The translations under genes were made by a program, and so were the position numbers. From Oribacterium sp. UBA5894 (GTDB taxonomy: Bacteria; Bacillota; Clostridia; Lachnospirales; Lachnospiraceae): a stretch of 13,951 nucleotides of DNA. The stretch covers positions 1 through 13,951 of the forward strand of contig DJEQ01000083.1 in NCBI GenBank assembly GCA_002431355.1, read 5' to 3'. Under the pieces are notes generated by a model, which saw nothing but the letters and a program-made list of their open reading frames with translations, ran no database searches and was not told the DNA's origin. Every line of letters starts with the position of its first letter. Position 1 is the stretch's first letter. Shown here piece after piece: positions 5,224 through 13,200 of this stretch.

Positions 5224-6273
5224 ATGAATACAAAGAGCTACAGTGAAGCATATAAGGAGGCTGGCGTCGATATCACCGCCGGCTACCGCTCTGTCGAGCT
5301 GATGAAGCAGTACGTTGCACGAACGATGACGGAGGGCGTGGCTTCTGGTCTCGGTGGCTTCGGCGGTCTGTTCGAGCTTCCGGAGGGCTATAAGCACCCG
5401 ATCCTCGTGTCCGGCACCGATGGCGTCGGCACGAAGCTGAAGATTTCCTTCCTGATGGAAAAGTATGATACCGTCGGCATTGACTGTGTCGCGATGTGTG
5501 TCAATGATGTCATCTGCTGTGGCGCGAAGCCGCTGTTTTTCCTGGATTACATCGCCTGCGGAAAGAATGTACCGGAGAAGATCGCGGACATTGTAAAGGG
5601 TGTCGCGGAAGGCTGCGTCCAGAGTGACAGCGCCCTGATCGGTGGTGAGACGGCCGAGATGCCGGGCTTCTATCCAGAGGATGAGTATGACCTCGCCGGC
5701 TTCTCCGTCGGCATCGTGGATAAAGACAAGGTGATCGACAACAACTCCATGAAGGAGGGCGATGTGGTACTTGCTCTTCCAAGCTCCGGTGTGCACTCCA
5801 ACGGCTTCTCCCTCGTACGGAAGGTCTTCGACATTGACCACATCACACAGGAGGAGCTTCGCAGACCACGGACAGAGCTCGATGGAAAGTCCCTCGGTGA
5901 GACCCTGCTGACCCCGACGGTCATTTATGTAAAGCCGGTCCTGAAGCTTCTTGAGAAGGTCACGGTTAAGGGCATCAGCCATATCACCGGTGGCGGCTTC
6001 TATGAGAACATCCCACGGTCCATTCCAGATGGCTTCGGTGCGAAGATTCAGATGAGCGACGTACGTGTTCTTCCGATTTTCAAGCTGATTCAGAAGGAGG
6101 GCAATGTCTCCACTCACGATATGTTCAACACCTACAACATGGGTGTCGGCATGAGTGTCGTGGTTGCAAAGGAGGATGAGGAAGAAGCACTTCAGATTCT
6201 TCGTGCCAACGGCGTCGATGCATACCACCTCGGTGAGATCATCCGTTCCGAGGATAAGGTCGTATTAGAGTAA
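5224..6273 (+). CDS. purM: PurM, AIR synthetase (FGAM cyclo-ligase)
   Basis: This enzyme closes the imidazole ring: FGAM + ATP to aminoimidazole ribotide (AIR). The 349 residues fit the family length. Motifs seen are LVSGTDGVGTKLKI (61-74), DCVAMCVNDVICCGAKPLFF (87-106), GGETAEMPGFY (140-150) and SSGVHSNGFSLVRKVF, all typical of the PurM/PurL ATP-binding fold. I take ATG 5224 as the start because GAAAGGAG (5211-5218) lies 5 nt upstream; a GTG at 5209 in frame would overlap that site. It lies 25 nt after purF, and its stop codon overlaps the ribosome binding site of purO, implying tight co-expression. It supplies AIR to PurE. Confidence 0.97.
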   Translation: MNTKSYSEAYKEAGVDITAGYRSVELMKQYVARTMTEGVASGLGGFGGLFELPEGYKHPILVSGTDGVGTKLKISFLMEKYDTVGIDCVAMCVNDVICCGAKPLFFLDYIACGKNVPEKIADIVKGVAEGCVQSDSALIGGETAEMPGFYPEDEYDLAGFSVGIVDKDKVIDNNSMKEGDVVLALPSSGVHSNGFSLVRKVFDIDHITQEELRRPRTELDGKSLGETLLTPTVIYVKPVLKLLEKVTVKGISHITGGGFYENIPRSIPDGFGAKIQMSDVRVLPIFKLIQKEGNVSTHDMFNTYNMGVGMSVVVAKEDEEEALQILRANGVDAYHLGEIIRSEDKVVLE

Positions 6274-6283
6274 GGAGATAGGC

Positions 6284-7012
6284 ATGGCAACATATGATGT
6301 AGCACAGCTTTCAGAGCTGTTGAAGAACAACGAGTACCCTGGTCGTGGCATCGTGATCGGCAAGTCCGCGGATGGACAGTCCATCGCCATCGCATATTTC
6401 ATCATGGGACGCAGCGCAAATTCGAGAAACCGTGTCTTTGTAGAAGAGGGCGATACGGTCACGATCTATCCGGCCGATGCCAGCAAGGTGGAGGATCCAA
6501 GCCTCATCATCTACAGTCCGATCCGAAAGATCGGCGATAATCTGATCGTGACAAACGGCGATCAGACCGATACCATCTATGATTTCCTGAAGGAGGGCAA
6601 CACCTTCGAGGAGGCACTCGAAACACGGGAATTTGAGCCGGATGGTCCAAACTGGACACCACGCATCAGCGGTCTCGTCATGCTAGATGACTCAGATACC
6701 TACAAGATGTCGATTCTCAAGTCCGAGAATGCCGAGGGCACCGACTGTGCACGCTACACCTACAGCTATAAGCTGCAGAATGGCCTCGGACATTTCATCC
6801 ACACCTATAAGCAGAATGGCAACCCGATTCCGACCTTCGAGGGCGAACCGGAGCGCGTGCAGATTCCGAACAGTGCGGAGGCTTTCGCAGAGGAAATCTG
6901 GAACAGCCTGAATGAGGATAATAAGATTTCAATGTATGTGCGCTATATCAATGTGGTCGATGGCAGCGTACAGAACCGGATGATCAATAAATTCACCCAG
7001 GTGAAGGCATAA
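6284..7012 (+). CDS. purO: PurO-type IMP cyclohydrolase
   Basis: This protein should close FAICAR to IMP, the last step of the pathway. The 242 residues do not resemble the MGS-like cyclohydrolase half of PurH. They resemble the archaeal PurO family: YPGRGIVIG (18-26), AYFIMGRSANSRNRVF (37-52), NGDQTDTIYD (91-100), DGPNWTPRISG (120-130) and a late TYKQNGNPIPTFEGEP segment. Its place directly before a stand-alone AICAR transformylase supports this strongly, since the two together replace bifunctional PurH. The ribosome binding site TAAGGAG (6271-6277) includes the purM stop codon, 10 nt separate the genes, and the spacing to ATG is 6 nt. Family assignment is by remembered motifs. Confidence 0.88.
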   Translation: MATYDVAQLSELLKNNEYPGRGIVIGKSADGQSIAIAYFIMGRSANSRNRVFVEEGDTVTIYPADASKVEDPSLIIYSPIRKIGDNLIVTNGDQTDTIYDFLKEGNTFEEALETREFEPDGPNWTPRISGLVMLDDSDTYKMSILKSENAEGTDCARYTYSYKLQNGLGHFIHTYKQNGNPIPTFEGEPERVQIPNSAEAFAEEIWNSLNEDNKISMYVRYINVVDGSVQNRMINKFTQVKA

Positions 7013-7027
7013 GAGGAGAGGGCAGCG

Positions 7028-8212
7028 ATGAAAGAGTTTGAATTAAAATATGGTATGAATCCTAATCAGAAGCCGGCAAAGATTTTCATGCACGACGGCT
7101 CGGATCTTCCCATCGAGATCCTGAACGGACGTCCTGGCTATATTAATTTCCTGGATGCCCTGAACAGCTGGCAGCTGGTATCCGACCTGAAGGAGGCAAC
7201 CGGCATGGTGGCTGCCGCATCCTTTAAGCACGTATCGCCATCCGGCGCTGCCATTGGCCGCCCACTGTCGGATCGCCTGAAGAAGGCCTGCTTCGTCGAT
7301 GACATCGAGGGGCTCGATGACTCCCCGCTTGCCTGTGCGTATGCAAGAGCACGTGGCGTCGACCGCATGTCCTCCTACGGCGACTTTATCGCCCTTTCCG
7401 ATACCTGCGACGCCACCACGGCCCGCATCATCCACCGCGAGGTGTCCGATGGCGTCATTGCCCCGGACTATACGGAGGAGGCCCTGGAAATCCTCAAGAC
7501 GAAAAAGAAGGGAAATTACAATGTCATCAAAATCGACCCGAGCTATCGCCCGGATCCGATTGAGCATAAGCAGGTCTTCGGTGTGACCTTCGAGCAGGGC
7601 CGAAACAACTATAAGGTAACCGATGAGGCCTTCACGAACATTGTATCGAAGAATCAGGAGATCACAGAGGAAGCGCGCCTCAACATGACGGTTGCACTCA
7701 TTACGCTCAAGTACACGCAGTCGAATTCCGTGGCCTATGCAGAGGATGGACAGGCCATCGGCGTCGGTGCCGGGCAGCAGTCCCGCATTCACTGCACGCG
7801 TCTCGCCGGCGACAAGGCGGATCACTGGCATCTTCGTCAGACGGACCGCGTGCTGAACCTTCCGTTTAAGGAGGGCCTTCGTCGTGCAGATCGGGACAAT
7901 GTCATCGATGTGTACCTCTCCGAGGAGTGCGATGACGTCCTGAAGGACGGTGCATGGCAGCAGTACTTTACCGAGCAGCCGACTCCATTTACACGGGCAG
8001 AGCAGAAGGCCTACCTTTCGACGCTCTCTGGAACCGCACTTGGTTCCGATGCCTTCTTCCCATTTGGGGACAATGTCGAGCGCGCACGGAAGTCGGGTGT
8101 CAGCTACATTGCGGAGCCGGGCGGATCCATTCGTGACGACAACGTCATCGAAACGGCAGATAAGTACAATATGGTACTCTGCTTCACCGGTATGCGCTTA
8201 TTCCATCATTAA
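7028..8212 (+). CDS. purH: Stand-alone AICAR transformylase (PurH C-terminal type)
   Basis: The enzyme formylates AICAR with 10-formyl-tetrahydrofolate to FAICAR. Its 394 residues match only the transformylase part of PurH: the catalytic Lys-His pair in SFKHVSPSGAA (Lys67, His68), SNSVAYAEDGQAIGVGAGQQSR (232-253) and the closing DAFFPFGDNVERA ... AEPGGSIRDD ... FTGMRLFHH. The N-terminal MGS-like IMP cyclohydrolase domain of bifunctional PurH is absent, not truncated: the protein starts cleanly at MKEFELKYGMNPNQ with GAGGAG upstream. The missing activity is supplied by purO, 15 nt before. The symbol purH is used loosely. A 77-nt gap with a stable hairpin separates it from purN. Confidence 0.94.
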   Translation: MKEFELKYGMNPNQKPAKIFMHDGSDLPIEILNGRPGYINFLDALNSWQLVSDLKEATGMVAAASFKHVSPSGAAIGRPLSDRLKKACFVDDIEGLDDSPLACAYARARGVDRMSSYGDFIALSDTCDATTARIIHREVSDGVIAPDYTEEALEILKTKKKGNYNVIKIDPSYRPDPIEHKQVFGVTFEQGRNNYKVTDEAFTNIVSKNQEITEEARLNMTVALITLKYTQSNSVAYAEDGQAIGVGAGQQSRIHCTRLAGDKADHWHLRQTDRVLNLPFKEGLRRADRDNVIDVYLSEECDDVLKDGAWQQYFTEQPTPFTRAEQKAYLSTLSGTALGSDAFFPFGDNVERARKSGVSYIAEPGGSIRDDNVIETADKYNMVLCFTGMRLFHH

Positions 8213-8221
8213 CGAAGCATC

Positions 8222-8259
8222 GGAGCCAGGCTGTGGTGCTACGTGCCGCAGCGGGTTCC
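8222..8259 (+). other. Intra-operon hairpin between AICAR transformylase gene and purN
   Basis: GGAGCC (8222-8227) pairs with GGTTCC (8254-8259), and GCTGTGG (8230-8236) with CCGCAGC (8246-8252), each with one G-T wobble, around a 9-nt loop. No T run follows, so it is not an intrinsic terminator. It may be a processing or stability element dividing the operon mRNA. Confidence 0.5.
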
Positions 8260-8289
8260 TGATTACAATCCTGATACAGAGGAAACGAC

Positions 8290-8892
8290 ATGAAGAAAAA
8301 AACCAGAATAGCGGTGCTGGTGAGCGGTGGCGGCACCAATCTCCAGGCCCTCATCGATGCCGAACGGCGAGGCGAGATCCCGGATGGGGAAATCGTCCTC
8401 GTGGTGGGCTCCCGAGAAGGAATCTATGCACTGGAGCGTGCGGAGAAGGCCGGCATTGAGCATACCGTGATCCATAAGGATGAGCCGAAGCTGATCGAGA
8501 CCCTGCAGGCCCATGACATTGAGCTCGTCATCCTCGCAGGCTACCTGACGATCCTGGGCCCGGATTTCATCCACGCCTATGCGGATCGCATCATCAATAT
8601 TCACCCATCCCTGATCCCAAGCTTCTGTGGGAAGGGCATGTATGGGCTTCGTCCGCATGAGGCGGCACTGGCCTATGGCGTGAAGGTGACCGGTGCAACC
8701 GTGCATCTCGTCAATGAAATTCCAGACGGTGGACGCATCCTTCTCCAGAAGGCCGTCGCCATCGAGGAGGGAGATACACCGGAGATTCTGCAGAAGCGGG
8801 TCATGGAGCAGGCCGAGTGGAAGCTGCTCCCGGCGGCTGCAGAAATGATGAGTAAGGATATCTGTGAAGCGAAGAAGACAGAGGAGGCATAA
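8290..8892 (+). CDS. purN: PurN, GAR transformylase (folate-dependent)
   Basis: PurN transfers a formyl group from 10-formyl-tetrahydrofolate to glycinamide ribotide. The 200 residues show the phosphate-binding loop VLVSGGGTNLQALID (9-23), the catalytic Asn103 and His105 in INIHPSLIPSF (102-112), and Asp146 in PDGG (145-148), equivalent to the essential E. coli triad. GKGMYGLRPHEAAL is typical of Firmicutes members. The start ATG has AGAGGAAA just upstream. The gene ends 3 nt before purD, whose ribosome binding site lies inside the last purN codons, so the two are probably translationally coupled. The Lys/Glu-rich last 12 residues lie beyond the conserved domain. Confidence 0.96.
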   Translation: MKKKTRIAVLVSGGGTNLQALIDAERRGEIPDGEIVLVVGSREGIYALERAEKAGIEHTVIHKDEPKLIETLQAHDIELVILAGYLTILGPDFIHAYADRIINIHPSLIPSFCGKGMYGLRPHEAALAYGVKVTGATVHLVNEIPDGGRILLQKAVAIEEGDTPEILQKRVMEQAEWKLLPAAAEMMSKDICEAKKTEEA

Positions 8893-8895
8893 ACG

Positions 8896-10161
8896 ATGAA
8901 GATTGGTGTTGTCGGTGGCGGCGGACGTGAGCACGCCATCATTAAAGCAATCAAAAAGAATCCGAGCGTAGAGAAGCTCTATGCCATTCCGGGAAATGGC
9001 GGCATCGCTGCGGATGCAGAGTGTGTGCCGGAGATCAAGGCTACCGATGTGGACGGCGTGGTCCGCTTTGCCGTAGAGCAGAAGCTCGATTATGTGGTCG
9101 TGGCCCCGGATGATCCGCTGGTTGCCGGCATGGTCGATGCACTGGAGGCTGCCGGCATTCCGGCCTTCGGTCCAGAGGCAAAGGCCGCCATCATTGAGGG
9201 CTCGAAGGTCTTTTCGAAAAACCTCATGAAGAAGTATCACATTCCGACCGCAGGCTACGAGGTCTTTACCGATATTCATGAGGCCGAGGCTTATGTGCAG
9301 ACCTGCCCGATTCCGACCGTCATTAAAGCAGATGGTCTGGCCCTCGGAAAGGGTGTCATCATTGCCATGACGCGGGAAGAGGCCATCGATGGCATCCGAA
9401 CCATCATGGAGGAGCACAAGTTCGGTCATTCCGGCGACCAGATCGTCATCGAGGAGTACCTTGAGGGACCGGAGGTTTCCGTGCTCAGCTTCACGGATGG
9501 TCATGTGGTCGTTCCGATGATCAGTTCCATGGACCATAAGCGGGCCAATGATCACGACGAGGGACTCAACACCGGCGGCATGGGCACCATCGCTCCAAAT
9601 CCATACTATACGCCGGAGATTGCCGAAATCTGCATGAAAACCATCTTCCAGCCGACCATTGACGCGATGAATCAGGAGGGACGTACCTTTAAGGGCTGTC
9701 TCTACTTCGGTCTTATGCTGACGAAGGATGGCCCGAAGGTCATCGAGTACAACTGCCGTTTCGGTGATCCAGAGGCACAGGTCGTCCTGCCACTGCTCGA
9801 TTCCGACCTCCTCACCATCATGCAGGCCGTCACAGAGGGTCGCCTGTCCGAGGTCGAGGTCAAGTGGAAGAACGAAGCTGCATGCTGCGTCATTGAGGCA
9901 TCCGGCGGCTATCCGGTGGCCTACCAGTCCGGCTATGAGATTACGGGCGTCGATCAGGTTGCCAATGTCTACGTCGCCGGTGCAGACCTCCGCGATGGGA
10001 AGCTCTATACCCACGGCGGTCGTGTGCTCGGCATCGTTGAGACCGCGCCGACCCTGAAGGAGGCCATTGACCGGGCCTACCAGAGTGCTGCAAAGGTAAG
10101 CTTCGAAAACATGCACATGCGACATGATATCGGCCAGCGTGCATTGAAAGCCCTGTCCTGA
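8896..10161 (+). CDS. purD: PurD, GAR synthetase
   Basis: PurD joins phosphoribosylamine and glycine with ATP to give GAR, taking the unstable product of PurF. The 421 residues are full length. They show the N-terminal GGGGREHAI loop (7-15), APDDPLVAG (70-78), the ATP-grasp region with VIKADGLALGKGV (142-154), NTGGMGTIAP (225-234) and the Mg-ligand segment VIEYNCRFGDPEAQ (282-295). The start overlaps purN signals: GAGGAGG at 8881-8887 lies inside purN and the ATG is 3 nt after the purN stop. An 80-nt gap with no clear promoter or terminator follows before purL. Confidence 0.97.
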   Translation: MKIGVVGGGGREHAIIKAIKKNPSVEKLYAIPGNGGIAADAECVPEIKATDVDGVVRFAVEQKLDYVVVAPDDPLVAGMVDALEAAGIPAFGPEAKAAIIEGSKVFSKNLMKKYHIPTAGYEVFTDIHEAEAYVQTCPIPTVIKADGLALGKGVIIAMTREEAIDGIRTIMEEHKFGHSGDQIVIEEYLEGPEVSVLSFTDGHVVVPMISSMDHKRANDHDEGLNTGGMGTIAPNPYYTPEIAEICMKTIFQPTIDAMNQEGRTFKGCLYFGLMLTKDGPKVIEYNCRFGDPEAQVVLPLLDSDLLTIMQAVTEGRLSEVEVKWKNEAACCVIEASGGYPVAYQSGYEITGVDQVANVYVAGADLRDGKLYTHGGRVLGIVETAPTLKEAIDRAYQSAAKVSFENMHMRHDIGQRALKALS

Positions 10162-10241
10162 GCCCCGCACACACGCGACGAAGGACGTAAACAGGAAGCC
10201 AGAACATAGGAAACAGCTCGAACCCAGGAGGAACAGAATCC

Positions 10242-13200
10242 ATGGTAAATAGAATTTATGTTGAGAAGAAGCAGGGTCTCCGCCACGAGGCGCAGGGACT
10301 CCGTCATGATATCCGTCACATTCTTCTGATTCAGAATCTCACGGACGTACGGCTCTTAAACCGTTACGACGTCGAGGGACTGGATTCAGAGACCTTTGAG
10401 AAGGCCGTACGGCTCGTCCTCAGTGAGCCGCAGCTCGATGAGGTATCGACGGAACTCCCGAAGGAGGACGGTGCGTATGTTTTCGCCGTTGAATTTCTGC
10501 CAGGTCAGTTCGACCAGCGCGCCGATTCCGCCGCACAGTGCATTCAGATTCTTACGCAGGGAGAGCGCCCGAAGGTACGCTCTGCAAAGGTTTATCTCCT
10601 GTATGGAAAGCTGAGTGACGAGGAGATCGCAGAGATCAAGAAGTATGTCATCAACCCGGTGGAGTCCAGAGAGGCCTCCCTTGAGCCGTATACCACACTG
10701 GATGTAAAGTATGACATCCCGACCGAGGTGGAGACCCTGACCGGCTTCATTGATGCGCCGGATGCTGAGCTCGATGCCTTCCGTAAGGAGAAGGGACTCG
10801 CCATGGACCTCGATGACCTCGAGTTCTGCCGGGACTACTTTAAATCCGAGCATCGGGATCCAAGCATCACCGAGATCCGTATGATCGATACCTACTGGTC
10901 CGATCACTGCCGTCATACGACCTTCCTGACCACGATTGATCAGGTGGACTTCGCCGACGCCACACTGCAGAAGGCCTGGGATCGTTATCTCGCAGCCCGC
11001 GAGGAGCTTCAGCGCACGAAGCCGATCAACCTGATGGACATCGGTACCCTCGCAGCGAAGGTGCTGAAGAAGGAGGGCAAGCTTCAGAAGCTCGATGAGT
11101 CTGAGGAGATCAATGCCTGCACCGTAAAGATCAAGGTTACGGTGGATGGCGAGGTGCAGGACTGGCTTCTGCTCTTTAAAAACGAGACCCATAACCATCC
11201 GACGGAAATTGAACCGTTTGGTGGTGCAGCTACCTGCATCGGTGGTGCCATCCGTGATCCGCTGTCTGGTCGAAGCTATGTCTACCAGGCCATGCGTGTA
11301 ACCGGCGCAGGCGATCCGACTGTCCCGGTACAGGAGACCATGAAGGGCAAGCTTCCACAGCGAAAGCTCGTTACAACGGCGGCCAATGGCTACTCGAGCT
11401 ATGGCAACCAGATCGGTCTCGCAACCGGTCTCGTCGATGAAATCTATCATCCAGGCTATGTGGCGAAGCGCATGGAAATCGGTGCCGTGGTCGCGGCTGC
11501 ACCGGCAGAAAATGTTCGCCGCGAGGTTCCGGCACCGGGTGATGTGGTCATTCTTCTCGGTGGACGTACCGGACGCGATGGCATCGGTGGTGCCACCGGT
11601 TCCTCGAAGTCCCATAACGTGGAATCCCTCGAGAAGGACGGTGCCGAGGTTCAGAAGGGAAATGCACCAGAGGAGCGGAAGCTTCAGCGTCTGTTCCGTA
11701 ATCCGGAGGCAAGCCGTCTCATCAAGCGCTGCAACGACTTCGGTGCCGGTGGTGTTTCCGTTGCGATCGGTGAGCTCGCGGATGGACTTGACATTGACCT
11801 TGATAAGGTACCGAAGAAGTACGCAGGCCTCGATGGCACGGAGCTCGCCATCTCCGAGTCTCAGGAGCGTATGGCCGTGGTGGTAGCGCCGGAGGATATG
11901 GAACGCTTCCTCCAGCTTGCACATGAGGAGAACCTCGAAGCGACGCATGTGGCCGATGTCACGGATACGAACCGTCTGGTAGCACACTGGAATGGCAAGA
12001 ATGTCATTGATCTTTCAAGAGATTTCCTGAACAGTAACGGTGCCGAAAAGCATATCACTGTGAAAACCGCGGCGGGCGGAAGCATTGCCCGTGAGGTTCG
12101 TGGCAGCTTCGCCGAGAATTATGCGGCACTCGCCGAGGACCTGAATGTCGTCAGCAAGCGTGGACTCAGTGAGCGCTTCGATTCCACCATCGGGGCAGGT
12201 ACCGTGCTTATGCCATTTGGTGGAAAGAAGCAGCGCACACCGATCCAGGCGATGGCTGCAAAAATTTCCGTGGAAAAGGGGCACACGGAGGATACGTCCG
12301 TGATGGCGTATGGCTATAACCCGTTTATTACCGAAAAGAACTGCTATAAGGGTGCCTACCTCGCGGTGGTGGAGTCTGCGGCCAAGCTGATTGCAACTGG
12401 TGCCGGCTTCGAGGATACCTACCTCACCTTCCAGGAGTACTTCGGAAAGCCAGGACGCGAGCCAGAGCGCTGGGGACAGCCGCTGGAGGCCCTGCTTGGT
12501 GCCTTTAACGCCCAGCTTGATCTCGGCATCTCGGCCATCGGCGGAAAGGATTCCATGTCCGGTACCTTCGAGAAGCTCGATGTTCCGCCAACGCTTGTGT
12601 CCTTCGCCATCACGACCGAAAACGCGAAGAACATCGTGAGCCCAGAGTATAAGGCCGCTGGTCATCCGGTGCTCTGGCTGAAGCCGCAGTATCGCGATGA
12701 GCTGCCGGAGAAGGATGCACTCCTTGCTCTGTTCCGCTCTGTGCATCAGCTCGTGCTCGACGGAAAGCTCGCGTCCATTTACACCCCGACCTATGGTGGT
12801 GTCGCCGAAGCGGTTCTCAAGCAGTGCATGGGCAATGAGCTCGGCTTCGATTTCGCACCGAGCCTGAGCGTCGAGGATATCTTCTCGTATCAGTATGGCA
12901 GCTTCCTTCTGGAGCTTACCAGTGCGGCCGATCGGGATGCGATCTATCAGAACACTGCACTGCAGCAGGCAGGTATCATCGTGGCTGATCTCGGTGTGAC
13001 GACGGACAATGCAGAAATCCGCTACAATGACGAGACCCTGAAGCTGTCGGATCTCGAGGACTCCTATGAGGATCGCCTGGAGAAGGTTTTCAGCTGCAAT
13101 ATGAACCTCGAGAAGGATGCAGAGAACGAGCGTGCTGCCACCGATGTCACAATTCCAGACCATGTGGAGGAGGAGTGGATCGCGCCGGCTGTTCAGGTTG

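Noticed and set aside
8263..10170. 635-codon open frame on the minus strand across purN and purD
   Set aside because: It is antisense to two clearly conserved genes. It stays open because the forward genes rarely use TTA, CTA and TCA codons. The translation shows no recognisable domain.
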